This document shows, piece after piece, positions 7,734 through 15,214 of a stretch of DNA of 20,339 bases. The stretch covers positions 1 to 20,339 of the forward strand of contig CBFHZL010000040.1 of the NCBI GenBank assembly GCA_965660325.1, read 5' to 3'. The translations under genes and the position numbers were made by a program. Numbering within the stretch: the stretch's first letter is position 1; every line of letters starts with the position of its first letter. The stretch comes from Acidiluteibacter sp965660325 (GTDB lineage: Bacteria; Bacteroidota; Bacteroidia; Flavobacteriales_E; Vicingaceae). A model generated the notes under the pieces. The model was not told the origin of the DNA. It did not search any database and worked only from the letters and a program-made list of their open reading frames with translations.

Positions 7734-9848
7734 TTAAAACCTGAGATTCATCAAGCACACATCATCAATTTGGTCTACGCCTTCTTTCCATATATCAAAC
7801 CGACGCTCCAATTCTGTCATCATTTCTCGAGATGGCAAATCATTAAGCTCCAACAAGTACTTTTTAAAGACTCCATACTTTAGCTTTTTCCCTTTTGGTC
7901 CACCAAATTGATCTGCATAACCATCTGAAAATAAATAAATAGAATCTCCTTTTTGCAGTTCGAATTCATGAGTAGTATACGGTGTTCGTTTAATGTATTG
8001 TCCAATGGGCTGCTTGTCTGCCTTAGTTTCAATCAACTCACCATTTCGAATAAGGTACAATGGATTGTAGGCGCCAGCATACGTCAGCTTATCTTTTTTA
8101 TCCCAAACACATAAACAGATATCCATTCCATCGCTTACCGCTGTATTATTTTTGGTCAAAGAAACTTCTACCAATTCAGTAAGCGTATCCAGTATTCTAG
8201 CCGGATCTCTCAATTGATACTCATTGATGCATCGATTCAACGCATTATTTCCAAACACACTTAACATAGCCCCGGGAACACCATGCCCGGTGCAGTCAGC
8301 TACAGCGAAAAAGACCATTCCATCTACCTCTTCCATCCAATAGAAATCACCAGAAACAATATCTTTTGGTCGATACATGATTGAACTATCTTGAAATAAT
8401 TGAATCATAATCTTATCAGAAGGTAAAGTTGCAGTTTGCAAGCGCTTAGCATACACAATACTATTTAGTATCTCTTCATTTTGAGAAGAAAGCACATCAT
8501 TTTTTTCACTGATTTCTTGTGTGCGTTCCTTTACTTGTATTTCTAACTTCTCTGTTTGTTTACTTTTTAAGGCATTAACTTCTTCTAGCGCAGTAAATGC
8601 TTCTTCTTGAGCAGCAACTTTTTCTTCTTGTGTTTTTCTATATCTTCCTGCCATAGCCAAGGAAAGGAATGTTAGCTCAATAGCTGAACTAATCTTAAGC
8701 GCATTGGTGGCTAAAAACTCACTATCAATAACATTAACATTAGTAGTAATAAATACAACTGCTCCCAACGACAAGGAAACAAAAGCAATTATAATAGCAA
8801 TATCCAACTTACTACCTTCTTTATATTTCAAGTAAATTCCAATTAAGAAGTAAATCACTACAATAAATGAAAGCCCGTTTAAAATAGGGAACTGTGCCGC
8901 ATAAACTGACCCGGATGTTAAACTCAAAACAAAAGACACCAATGTTAATCCAATGAATATTGGATATCCTTTTTCGTAAACACTGTACCTCTTAAAGGTT
9001 CCCAAGTATGTCCGAACATAAAATATCATGGAGAGTAGGGATAAGGCAGCAAAGATTAATATTGCATGGTTTCCCATCCAAGGGTTCTGCGGCCACAAAT
9101 ACTGAAAAGCGAAGCCGTCCAACGAAAATTGAAATAAACCCAATAGAAATACATAACTCGTAAAGTAGAAATAAATCCGCTCTTTTAGTGCTATACCAAA
9201 AAAGGTAAATAGAAACAAAACGAGAATAAATAGACCATAATAAAGTCCGAGCAAGAAGTTTTCTCGAATAGCGAATTGAGTAAATGCATCGACCTCCCAA
9301 AACTTTATTGGTAATTTCAATATCTCTCCATCACTTCGTGTTTGAACAATTAACTTACGCTTGCTATTAGCGGGATAATTGATAGGAAAGATAAATTTCC
9401 GATCCTGATAAGGCCTAGACTTAAAATCGAAATCATCTCCAGTAAAATAAGACTCCAGTAATTGATTATTCTCATCTAGCACATACAAATTTACCACATT
9501 GGTGAGTGGACGAGCTAATTGCAAATAGTAATACCGTTCTTCATTTGATGTGTTTTTTGTGGGCAATACCATCCAAAAACTCGACTGGGTAAAATCTAAA
9601 TAAGGAATATCATTTGTTGGTTGAAAACTAGTATTTCCTTCCCATTCGCCTTCAATAACGCTACTTAATGTAAGTACATGATTTGGATCTGTGATCACAG
9701 TTGCTTCAGCGGCAAAATGCTTTTCATTTTCTATCTGATCAATTTCAATAAAATAATCATTTTGAGCAAACAAGCAGCATGCAACAAGCTGTAACGATAT
9801 AAATAAAATCAACTTGAGTGTAGGCATCTTTCTAGTAGGGGTTATCAT
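7734..9848 (-). CDS. 7TMR-DISM receptor with C-terminal PP2C/SpoIIE phosphatase
   Basis: A 704-residue sensor protein. A signal peptide ends near residue 29 (CCLFAQ). An extracytoplasmic 7TMR-DISM type-2-like beta domain covers about 30-190. About seven membrane spans occupy 197-400. A coiled coil (about 405-465, rich in E, Q, K) leads to a SpoIIE/PP2C-type serine phosphatase domain (about 490-704). The metal-site residues are all there: Asp501 in VSGDFYW, Asp518 in VADCTGHGVPGAMLS, Asp576 in SDGMDICL, Asp642 in LFSDGYADQFGG, and Asp695/Asp696 in QIDD. An active Mn/Mg-dependent phosphatase is therefore expected, controlled by an outside ligand. No anti-sigma or anti-anti-sigma (STAS) partner is adjacent, so its substrate is unknown. 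The start may be the ATG at 9848 or, giving a more usual signal peptide, the ATG at 9827. The M16 gene follows after 135 nt. Confidence 0.9.
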   Translation of the reverse strand: MITPTRKMPTLKLILFISLQLVACCLFAQNDYFIEIDQIENEKHFAAEATVITDPNHVLTLSSVIEGEWEGNTSFQPTNDIPYLDFTQSSFWMVLPTKNTSNEERYYYLQLARPLTNVVNLYVLDENNQLLESYFTGDDFDFKSRPYQDRKFIFPINYPANSKRKLIVQTRSDGEILKLPIKFWEVDAFTQFAIRENFLLGLYYGLFILVLFLFTFFGIALKERIYFYFTSYVFLLGLFQFSLDGFAFQYLWPQNPWMGNHAILIFAALSLLSMIFYVRTYLGTFKRYSVYEKGYPIFIGLTLVSFVLSLTSGSVYAAQFPILNGLSFIVVIYFLIGIYLKYKEGSKLDIAIIIAFVSLSLGAVVFITTNVNVIDSEFLATNALKISSAIELTFLSLAMAGRYRKTQEEKVAAQEEAFTALEEVNALKSKQTEKLEIQVKERTQEISEKNDVLSSQNEEILNSIVYAKRLQTATLPSDKIMIQLFQDSSIMYRPKDIVSGDFYWMEEVDGMVFFAVADCTGHGVPGAMLSVFGNNALNRCINEYQLRDPARILDTLTELVEVSLTKNNTAVSDGMDICLCVWDKKDKLTYAGAYNPLYLIRNGELIETKADKQPIGQYIKRTPYTTHEFELQKGDSIYLFSDGYADQFGGPKGKKLKYGVFKKYLLELNDLPSREMMTELERRFDIWKEGVDQIDDVCLMNLRF

Positions 9849-10055
9849 ATAAGCTGTCTAATCGGTTTAGCAAGTTACTAAAACACTTCTTTCCATTTTT
9901 CATTTACGCTATAAATGATAAAAGGTCTAAATACTACAATTAATAAAATCTATAGCAAAAAACGCAACTTATCAGCAACACATCTATTATTTACGAAGAA
10001 TGTCATTCAGTGGTTCGTCAACCATGCTGATTTTAATAAAAAAAAGTGGAGATAT

Positions 10056-10085
10056 AAAAAATCCTCTATTCAGAATGAACAGAGG
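10056..10085 (-). terminator. Terminator-like hairpin, minus strand
   Basis: On the minus strand CCTCTGTTC (10085-10077), loop ATTCT and GAATAGAGG (10071-10063) form a 9-bp stem with one G-U pair, followed by ATTTTTTA. This is a sound intrinsic terminator shape reading leftward. No gene directly precedes it on that strand except the tRNA remnant at 10097-10113, so it may be the original terminator of a duplicated tRNA, or a stop for read-through from the tRNA. Confidence 0.55.
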
Positions 10086-10096
10086 TTTCAATATCA

Positions 10097-10113
10097 GTGG
10101 GCCCGGATGGGCT
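10097..10113 (-). pseudogene. Duplicated 3' tail of the CAT-anticodon tRNA
   Basis: These 17 bases match the 3' end of the intact tRNA gene (10251-10267) at 16 of 17 positions. They cover the 3' strand of the T stem, the 3' acceptor strand and the discriminator base plus the next C. Nothing upstream resembles the rest of a tRNA. The fragment is followed by its own terminator-like hairpin on the same strand. Confidence 0.6.
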
Positions 10114-10172
10114 TACTTCGATCCTCCTACACTTCATTGCGGCGGACAGGCTCGTGCCTCGCTCAGCATAAA

Positions 10173-10194
10173 CCCTTCGACAAAATGCTCAGGG
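10173..10194. repeat. CCCTTCGA...CTCAGGG palindromic repeat, short copy
   Basis: CCCTTCGAC (10173-10181), AAAATG and CTCAGGG (10188-10194). The outer CCCT and AGGG pair. A longer version of the same element lies at 11825-11874 beyond the MFS gene. GCTCAG/CTGAGC strings recur next to it at 10161-10166 and 10212-10217, and AGGC-TCGT-GCCT (10148-10159) forms a second small hairpin, so the surrounding block looks composed of short palindromes. I recall similar CCCTTCGA...CTCAGGG elements scattered in other bacterial genomes; that needs a search. Confidence 0.5.
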
Positions 10195-10217
10195 CAGCAC
10201 TTCTCGCTGATCTGAGC

Positions 10218-10250
10218 AAAAAAAAGTCTCAACTTTCGTTGAGACTTTTT
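10218..10250 (-). terminator. Intrinsic terminator of the tRNA gene
   Basis: GTCTCAAC (10226-10233) and GTTGAGAC (10238-10245) form a perfect 8-bp stem with a 4-nt loop (GAAA on the minus strand). The minus strand continues into eight T (complement of A 10218-10225). It starts directly after the tRNA 3' end. Five T on the plus strand side (10246-10250) could let it work in both directions. Confidence 0.85.
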
Positions 10251-10251
10251 G

Positions 10252-10325
10252 TGGGCCCAGATGGGCTCGAACCATCGACCACCTGATTATGAGTCAGGTG
10301 CTCTAACCAACTGAGCTATGGGCCC
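10252..10325 (-). tRNA. tRNA with anticodon CAT (Met elongator or Ile2)
   Basis: A complete 74-nt cloverleaf. The acceptor stem GGGCCCA/TGGGCCC pairs perfectly. The D arm is GCTCAGTTGGTTAGAGC. The anticodon arm CCTGA-CTCATAA-TCAGG has anticodon CAT. The T arm is GATGG-TTCGAGC-CCATC, and the discriminator is A. CCA is not encoded. A CAT anticodon with this loop serves either elongator methionine tRNA or the AUA-reading isoleucine tRNA whose C34 is changed to lysidine by TilS. The paired G at position 1 and the internal promoter-like sequence (TTGGTTAGAGC) fit an elongator, not an initiator. A perfect terminator follows immediately. Confidence 0.93.
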
Positions 10326-10327
10326 GC

Positions 10328-10345
10328 AAAGAGATTGCTCTCTTT
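10328..10345. repeat. Perfect 7-bp hairpin just upstream of the tRNA
   Basis: AAAGAGA (10328-10334), loop TTGC, TCTCTTT (10339-10345). It lies 2 nt before the tRNA 5' end, so in the precursor it could form a short stem next to the RNase P cleavage site. It might equally be incidental. Confidence 0.5.
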
Positions 10346-10353
10346 ATATATAG

Positions 10354-10424
10354 TGTAATGCCCAATCGCATTGGGACATTGTAGGCCAATTCTGAAGCCT
10401 CAGAATTGGGTGTGCAATATTACA
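10354..10424. repeat. Nested palindromic element (three-stem fold)
   Basis: Outer arms TGTAAT (10354-10359) and ATTACA (10419-10424) enclose two perfect hairpins: CCCAAT-CGC-ATTGGG (10361-10375) and a 10-bp stem CCAATTCTGA / TCAGAATTGG (10386-10395 / 10400-10409) with loop AGCC. AATG and CATT extend the first hairpin with a one-base bulge. Together they form a compact three-way-junction shape of 71 bp with short terminal inverted repeats. It lies between the divergent tRNA and MFS genes. No T-run follows on the plus strand, and on the minus strand none follows the inner stems, so it is not an ordinary terminator. Confidence 0.6.
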
Positions 10425-10565
10425 AAAAAAATAGATTATAATACCGCTGGAAGTTGGAATTTGAGTTTTTACTTCTAAAGGAAATTACAATTCAAGAAAG
10501 ACAAATTAATCAGACCAACCCAAGCCAAAAGATTACCTAATTTTACCGCCTGAATTCATCGTACA

Positions 10566-11822
10566 ATGGCAAAAAATAATCCTTACGCAGCATTAAAATT
10601 TAAAGAATTTAGGCTGTTTGTGATTCTGCGATTCGCCCTTGTGTTTGCATGGGCCATGCAGTTTATTGTTATCGAATGGGAAGTTTATAACCTGACTAAA
10701 GATCCATTATCATTAGGGTTAATCGGATTGATGGAAGTAATTCCTGCAGTCTCCTTGTCTCTTTTTGCCGGCCACTTCGTTGACCAATTAGAAAAACGAA
10801 ACCTCTTTGCGGTTTGTATCTCGGCTTTCCTTTTTATCAGCTTTGGCTTGTTTCTATTGACTTGGCCTGAGGTTACACAGCACTTATCACATGACAATCA
10901 TCTAGGACTCATCTACACCTTGGTGTTCATGGGTGGTATCGCTAGAGCATTTTTCGGTCCAACAATTTTCTCACTTTTTTCTCAATTAATTCCAAGAGAG
11001 CACTATGAAAATGCAGCTACGTGGAGCAGTTCTGCTTGGCAAATGGGCTCCATGCTTGGGCCTGCTTTAGGCGGCTTATTTATTGTTTGGGTTGGAGTAC
11101 ATTGGAGCATGTTGATTATTGTTGGTTTCGCAATAACCTCATTAATTCTATTGTTTCAAATAAAACGAAAACCCATCCTCAATACCAACAAGGGCGAACC
11201 CATCGTAAAAAGCCTAAAAGAGGGAATCAATTTTGTGTTTTCAAATAAAATTATCCTAAGTACCATCTCGTTAGACATGTTTGCGGTACTTTTTGGAGGA
11301 GCAGTTGCTCTATTACCAGTATTTGCACAAGATATTTTGGAGGTTGGCTCTACCGGTTTTGGAATTTTAAGAGCAGCGCCTGCCGTAGGCTCCTTTCTCA
11401 CCATGCTCACAGTCGCCTACTTTCCGCTCAATAAAAATGCAGGTAAAAAGTTGCTGTTTGCTATTTTTGGTTTCGGTGTGTGTATCATTATTTTTGGATT
11501 ATCGGAAATTTTCTGGGTTTCTTTATTGGCTTTGTTTTTTAGTGGTGTTACTGATGGAGTAAGTGTGGTGATTCGCCAAACCATACTTCAACTCAAAACT
11601 CCCGATAATATGCGTGGAAGAGTATCTTCAGTCAATTCCATGTTTGTTGGCTCCTCGAATGAGTTGGGCGCTTTTGAAAGTGGTGTTACGGCCAAATTAA
11701 TGGGCACAGTCACAGCTGTAGTGTTTGGGGGCGTTATGACCATCGGGATAGTTGGTGCAACAGCCATTTTCTCTCCTTCTTTGCGGAAATTGGATATCAA
11801 GCGCGATTTGCTGGATGCTTAA
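10566..11822 (+). CDS. MFS exporter (MFS_3 / EntS-like)
   Basis: A 418-residue major facilitator protein with about twelve hydrophobic segments. The loop between helices 2 and 3 carries a motif-A relative, GHFVDQLEKRNL (GxxxD...R). RAFFGPTIFSLFSQLIPREHYENAATWSSSAWQMGSMLGPALGG (helices 4-5) and TPDNMRGRVSSVNSMFVGSSNELGAFESGVTAKLMGTVTAVVFGG near the C-terminus are characteristic of the MFS_3 group that includes the enterobactin exporter EntS and several drug or macrolide exporters. It acts in the inner membrane as a proton-driven exporter; the substrate is unknown. The TonB receptor lies convergently next door, but no siderophore biosynthesis gene is present, so a siderophore role is only a guess. 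A -7-like TAATTTTA lies at 10538-10545, 20 nt before the ATG. Confidence 0.88.
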   Translation: MAKNNPYAALKFKEFRLFVILRFALVFAWAMQFIVIEWEVYNLTKDPLSLGLIGLMEVIPAVSLSLFAGHFVDQLEKRNLFAVCISAFLFISFGLFLLTWPEVTQHLSHDNHLGLIYTLVFMGGIARAFFGPTIFSLFSQLIPREHYENAATWSSSAWQMGSMLGPALGGLFIVWVGVHWSMLIIVGFAITSLILLFQIKRKPILNTNKGEPIVKSLKEGINFVFSNKIILSTISLDMFAVLFGGAVALLPVFAQDILEVGSTGFGILRAAPAVGSFLTMLTVAYFPLNKNAGKKLLFAIFGFGVCIIIFGLSEIFWVSLLALFFSGVTDGVSVVIRQTILQLKTPDNMRGRVSSVNSMFVGSSNELGAFESGVTAKLMGTVTAVVFGGVMTIGIVGATAIFSPSLRKLDIKRDLLDA

Positions 11823-11824
11823 AG

Positions 11825-11874
11825 AAGTGCCCTTCGATACAAACAAAGCAAAGCTTTGTCCACTCAGGGTACTT
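11825..11874. repeat. CCCTTCGA...CTCAGGG palindromic repeat, long copy
   Basis: An outer 9-bp stem AAGTGCCCT (11825-11833) / AGGGTACTT (11866-11874) has one G-T pair. Inside it a perfect 7-bp hairpin ACAAAGC-AAA-GCTTTGT occupies 11843-11859. The element starts three bases after the MFS stop codon and shares CCCTTCGA and CTCAGGG with the copy at 10173-10194. It lacks a following T-run, so it is better read as a repeat with possible mRNA 3'-end protection than as an intrinsic terminator. Confidence 0.55.
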
Positions 11875-11926
11875 CCCTTAGATTCCCCTTCGCATTTGTC
11901 AAGAGTGTTAAAGCGTTCATTGCGCT

Positions 11927-11962
11927 AAAAAAAAGAAAAACCTCGACCAAAACTGATCGAGG
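11927..11962 (-). terminator. Intrinsic terminator of the TonB-receptor gene
   Basis: On the minus strand CCTCGATCA (11962-11954), loop GTTT and TGGTCGAGG (11949-11941) form a 9-bp stem with one G-U pair. TTTTTC and eight further T follow. It begins 24 nt after the stop of the TonB-dependent receptor gene. Confidence 0.85.
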
Positions 11963-11985
11963 CTTTCAAATCTATTAATTGTCCA

Positions 11986-14391
11986 TTAAAATTTAGCTCG
12001 AACAGAGAGTATAAAGTTTCTCCCTGCACCTGAAATACCCGAACTGTAAGGGCGATAACGTTGATCAGTTACATTCTCTACTCCTGCCGTTACTTGCAGC
12101 GACTCATTTAATCGATACATGGCCTTTAAATTCAACGTATACCATGCAGGAGAAAATGCTTCTCCATTGTCATCCAACGCATAAAATTCAGTTTTTGCTT
12201 GTTCTTCCACAGGCATATCATCGGCAGTGCGTTCTGCATTGTAAACCGCATACAACTGTACATCTAAATTGTTGTAATGATACGTAAATCGGGTTACTCC
12301 AAACATGGGCGCTACATGCCGACTAGGACTGGTAGAGCCATCATCCAGCTCTTCTTCTCCTTGCTGATAATTCAGCTGAGATGAAACCCCGAATCCTTTT
12401 GCTAACGCTAGCTCTACACCCAACTGAACACCAAACACTTCTGATTGTGCTGCATTTTGAATGGCCTGAACTCGACTTGATTCACCGTCATACAGCACAC
12501 TGTCACTGCCATTAAGTGTAAAATCACGTCGAACCATCGCATTATCTAACAAGGTGTAGTAAGCAGTTCCATCCACTTTTAAAAAGTCGTTGATTTTAGC
12601 CGCAAATCCCACATCAAGGCTGTAAGCATACTCTGCTTGCAAATTAGCATTGGGCACCACTACAGCTCCAGGCTCAGAATCAAATACCTTCCCGATATCA
12701 TCTACGTTAGGTGAACGAAAGCCAGTAGCAGCATTTGCAGTGAATACCAAATCATCTTTTGGTCTAATTACTAAACCAATACTCCCCGTTAAAGCATCGC
12801 TATTTAGAGAAGTAGAGGTTACCGGATAAGGAAATAGTGTGGTATCAAAATCTGCAGCTAACTGAAAATTACTGTAGCGCAGCCCCCCTTGAATCATCAC
12901 CTTCTCACTTGCTTGAAATTGGTTGTTCACATAGGCTGCATAGCTTCCCCAAGTAGCATCTGGGTAGCGTGGTGAAGCAGCCCTTGAAGTACCGTTTACG
13001 ATATCCAAATCTGTACCTGTAGACGTTACATCATCGAAAACAGCTTCTACTCCATAAAAGAAGTCGTTTCGAGAACCTATTTTCTTATTAAAATCCATGT
13101 TAAATGAGTAAGCCGCTACTTCTTCCACACGTGTCTCACGAATAGGGTCGTTAAAACCTCGGCTAATTCGGCTCTCCTCGAAGGATTGCTGCGCCAAGCG
13201 AATCGTGAACTCATCGAAAGCAACAGTTTTATTCTGATGGGTGATATTTAGGTTGTTCATCAACCACTTTTGCGGTCCATATGACCATTCTCCATATCTG
13301 GGCAGGCCGTTTCGCATTCGCTGATGGCGATCATATCGGCTGTAATCCGATGTTTCCGAATAATGAAACCCATATTGAAAGTCCCATTTTTCGTTGGGTT
13401 GAAACCGAATTTTCTGCATCATATTTATTTGACTATATCCGGTAGGATTTTGCACCTTAGGGTCTTCATTTGCCACAACTACATCAGCACCATTTTGTCG
13501 CTTTACAAAAAATGGGCGTAAGTAATCATCGGGGCCATTGCTCCCCATTTTAAGATCACCATAATCATTTGAACTAAAGCTGGTAATCAATGCCCACTTT
13601 TTCCAACCAATATTTACATTAAAATGCCCGGCTTTTTCATCATTTGCACTGGAATACCTTGCTACAGCCGATCCACTTACTAGCGGATCATCATCGAGCG
13701 AAAACTGGGGAGTTAAGGTTTTAAAACTCATTACTCCGCCAATAGCATCACTTCCGTAAATATTAGACCCAGGGCCAAACAAAACCTCTGTTTTTTCAGT
13801 TGCAAATGGATCAAGTGAAATCACATTCTGCAAATTACCACTCCTAAAAATAGCGGTATTCATGCGAACCCCATCCACAGTATACAGCAGACGATTAGTA
13901 GAAAAACCTCTAATCATAGGGCTACCGCCGCCTTGCTGACTTTTCTGAACAAACACTTCACCAGAAATCGCTAATAAATCCGCAGCAGTTTGTGGATTTT
14001 GTAAACTCACCTCTTTGGATGAAATAATGCGAATCTTTTCAGGCACATATTTGGAAATCGGCTTTGATCGACTGGCAGAAATCACCACCTGATCTAAATT
14101 TAATGCTGATGTATTCAAGGCCACTTGGAATGATTGCTTTTCAAGCGCCTCAAATGATCGAAGGATGATTTCATATCCAATCATTCTAATTTGAATTTGG
14201 TCAGCACCTCGAAACTTAGTGATATCGGCCTGTCCTTTTACATTAGTGGTTGTAAAGGCTGTAGGGCTATCGCTTATGATTGCGGCAGCCTCCAGTGGCT
14301 CACCGTTTTGGGCATCGAGTATGGTCAACACTTGCCCCGAACTGAATTGATACAATAAGATCATGCAGCTCCATAAAAATATTTTTTTCAT
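11986..14391 (-). CDS. TonB-dependent outer-membrane receptor, heme/hemoglobin-receptor-like
   Basis: 801 residues. A signal peptide ends near residue 20. A small carboxypeptidase-regulatory-like domain covers about 21-95. A TonB-box-like segment LDQVVISASR lies at 99-108. The plug (about 115-225) includes SPMIRGFSTNRLLYTVDGVRMN and the GPGSNIYGSDAIGGVMSF end. A 22-strand barrel runs to the terminal Phe (SVRAKF). In the barrel, GFRSPNVDD (about 557) and PNANL (about 580) resemble the FRAP and NPNL boxes of heme receptors. RSGNLQNV, APMFGVTRFTYHY and GVENVTDQRYRPYSSGISGAGRNF resemble the hemoglobin/transferrin receptor group. The histidine usually found between FRAP and NPNL is absent, so heme as ligand is uncertain. 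A 178-residue membrane-anchored protein is encoded 144 nt upstream, and an intrinsic terminator follows the gene. Confidence 0.9.
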   Translation of the reverse strand: MKKIFLWSCMILLYQFSSGQVLTILDAQNGEPLEAAAIISDSPTAFTTTNVKGQADITKFRGADQIQIRMIGYEIILRSFEALEKQSFQVALNTSALNLDQVVISASRSKPISKYVPEKIRIISSKEVSLQNPQTAADLLAISGEVFVQKSQQGGGSPMIRGFSTNRLLYTVDGVRMNTAIFRSGNLQNVISLDPFATEKTEVLFGPGSNIYGSDAIGGVMSFKTLTPQFSLDDDPLVSGSAVARYSSANDEKAGHFNVNIGWKKWALITSFSSNDYGDLKMGSNGPDDYLRPFFVKRQNGADVVVANEDPKVQNPTGYSQINMMQKIRFQPNEKWDFQYGFHYSETSDYSRYDRHQRMRNGLPRYGEWSYGPQKWLMNNLNITHQNKTVAFDEFTIRLAQQSFEESRISRGFNDPIRETRVEEVAAYSFNMDFNKKIGSRNDFFYGVEAVFDDVTSTGTDLDIVNGTSRAASPRYPDATWGSYAAYVNNQFQASEKVMIQGGLRYSNFQLAADFDTTLFPYPVTSTSLNSDALTGSIGLVIRPKDDLVFTANAATGFRSPNVDDIGKVFDSEPGAVVVPNANLQAEYAYSLDVGFAAKINDFLKVDGTAYYTLLDNAMVRRDFTLNGSDSVLYDGESSRVQAIQNAAQSEVFGVQLGVELALAKGFGVSSQLNYQQGEEELDDGSTSPSRHVAPMFGVTRFTYHYNNLDVQLYAVYNAERTADDMPVEEQAKTEFYALDDNGEAFSPAWYTLNLKAMYRLNESLQVTAGVENVTDQRYRPYSSGISGAGRNFILSVRAKF

Positions 14392-14535
14392 ATTCTAATT
14401 CAATAGTATAATTCATTTATGATTAATTGATTCTTTCAATCACGATCATCAAATAACACAACCCTATTCTTAGACTTTTGACTAAAAAAATTAAGGTAAG
14501 ATTGATAACGAATTGAAATAATAAAATGTAGGAAA

Positions 14536-15072
14536 CTATACTATTTCGGGAGGTGGGGACAATCCCAGAATATTGAAAGAAAAGGCTTTTTCGGAGAACG
14601 GCGGCCAATCGATTACATCGTAGGCCAGTTTTACATGATCAACATTGTCCGGATGCCAATAAAGCTTTGTGAAGAAAGAAGCAATTTGGGTCTTTGTTTC
14701 TTTTTTTGTCGAGTTGGTAGCAATATACACCTGAGTATGTTTTTCTAAACCAATCGACATGGCGGTTTCTTCGGTATCCTTATAGCAATACAGATGCAAC
14801 TTTCCGTCGATCTCTTCTGTGCGAACGATATCGAAATAAACATCGTTTTTAATAAACTCCTTACTGTGTTTCCACCTAATATGCTTTGGCGGATTAGAAA
14901 CCCATGACTTGTCCATTACCACTAACTCCAGCTCCTCATTGGCCATACCGGCACGGATACTTCGCTTTACTTCTTTCTTCACACGATACTCCCAAACCTT
15001 GTACACTGGCATATAACCGATGCATTGGTAAATAAAAAGTAGCAGAAAAATGGAGCCTAAAGCCTTTTTCAA
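14536..15072 (-). CDS. Membrane-anchored protein of unknown function, upstream of TonB receptor
   Basis: 178 residues with one N-terminal hydrophobic segment (about 5-24, LGSIFLLLFIYQCIGYMPVY) and then a basic stretch KVWEYRVKKEVKRSIRAG. The body is soluble, with W62-W67 region PPKHIRWKHSKEFIKNDVYFDIVRTEEIDGKLHLYCYKDTEE, alternating beta-like segments, and a proline-rich end (LGLSPPPEIV). I do not recognise a named domain. I recall similar small single-span proteins preceding TonB-dependent receptor genes in other Bacteroidota, which would suggest a shared uptake role; this is inference. The start is a TTG at 15072 giving MKKALG. Upstream in that frame a TGA follows after eight codons with no ATG or GTG. 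It shares a 142-nt divergent region with the pseudouridine synthase. Confidence 0.75.
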   Translation of the reverse strand: MKKALGSIFLLLFIYQCIGYMPVYKVWEYRVKKEVKRSIRAGMANEELELVVMDKSWVSNPPKHIRWKHSKEFIKNDVYFDIVRTEEIDGKLHLYCYKDTEETAMSIGLEKHTQVYIATNSTKKETKTQIASFFTKLYWHPDNVDHVKLAYDVIDWPPFSEKAFSFNILGLSPPPEIV

Positions 15073-15097
15073 TTGAATGGGTTCTGAATTTACAACT

Positions 15098-15105
15098 CAA
15101 AAATA
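15098..15105 (-). promoter_or_regulatory. Promoter -7 element for the small membrane protein gene
   Basis: TATTTTTG on the minus strand matches TAnnTTTG exactly and lies 25 nt before the TTG start at 15072. No clear -33 TTG is present at the right distance. Confidence 0.4.
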
Positions 15106-15187
15106 AGCGCATTTTTATAAACAGTACCTGTCTATGTCTCTTAATTAGCGATTATGACGAAATTTATCAAAGCACCTATTTAATAAT

Positions 15188-15195
15188 TAACTTTG
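15188..15195 (+). promoter_or_regulatory. Promoter -7 element for the pseudouridine synthase gene
   Basis: TAACTTTG matches TAnnTTTG exactly and lies 19 nt before the ATG at 15215. It is the same octamer as in front of the CoA-transferase gene. A -33 TTG is not obvious. It probably drives the pseudouridine synthase, the AsmA-like gene and perhaps the kinase. Confidence 0.5.
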
Positions 15196-15214
15196 TACCA
15201 AATTAATAAACACC

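Larger units (their letters stand above)
9849..10217. other. 369-nt interval without a protein gene
   Basis: It lies between the 5' end of the SpoIIE receptor gene and the tRNA terminator. From left to right it holds unremarkable AT-rich DNA (9849-10050), a terminator-like hairpin (10056-10085), a partial copy of the tRNA 3' end (10097-10113), and a GC-richer stretch with palindromic repeat elements (about 10114-10217). The open frames across it are judged spurious because one runs through the terminator into the tRNA. Confidence 0.7.

Noticed and set aside
9915..10286. Plus-strand open frame of 123 codons
   Set aside because: It runs through the terminator and into the antisense of the tRNA gene. 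Its C-terminal half (SSYTSLRRTGSCLAQ, GPDGLEPSTT) is the kind of peptide obtained by translating intergenic repeats and tRNA complements. No start signal or domain supports it.
14423..14608. Minus-strand open frame of 61 codons between the small membrane protein and the TonB receptor
   Set aside because: It overlaps the end of the 178-residue gene in another frame, has no domain, and ends in AT-rich DNA that gives hydrophobic codons by chance.
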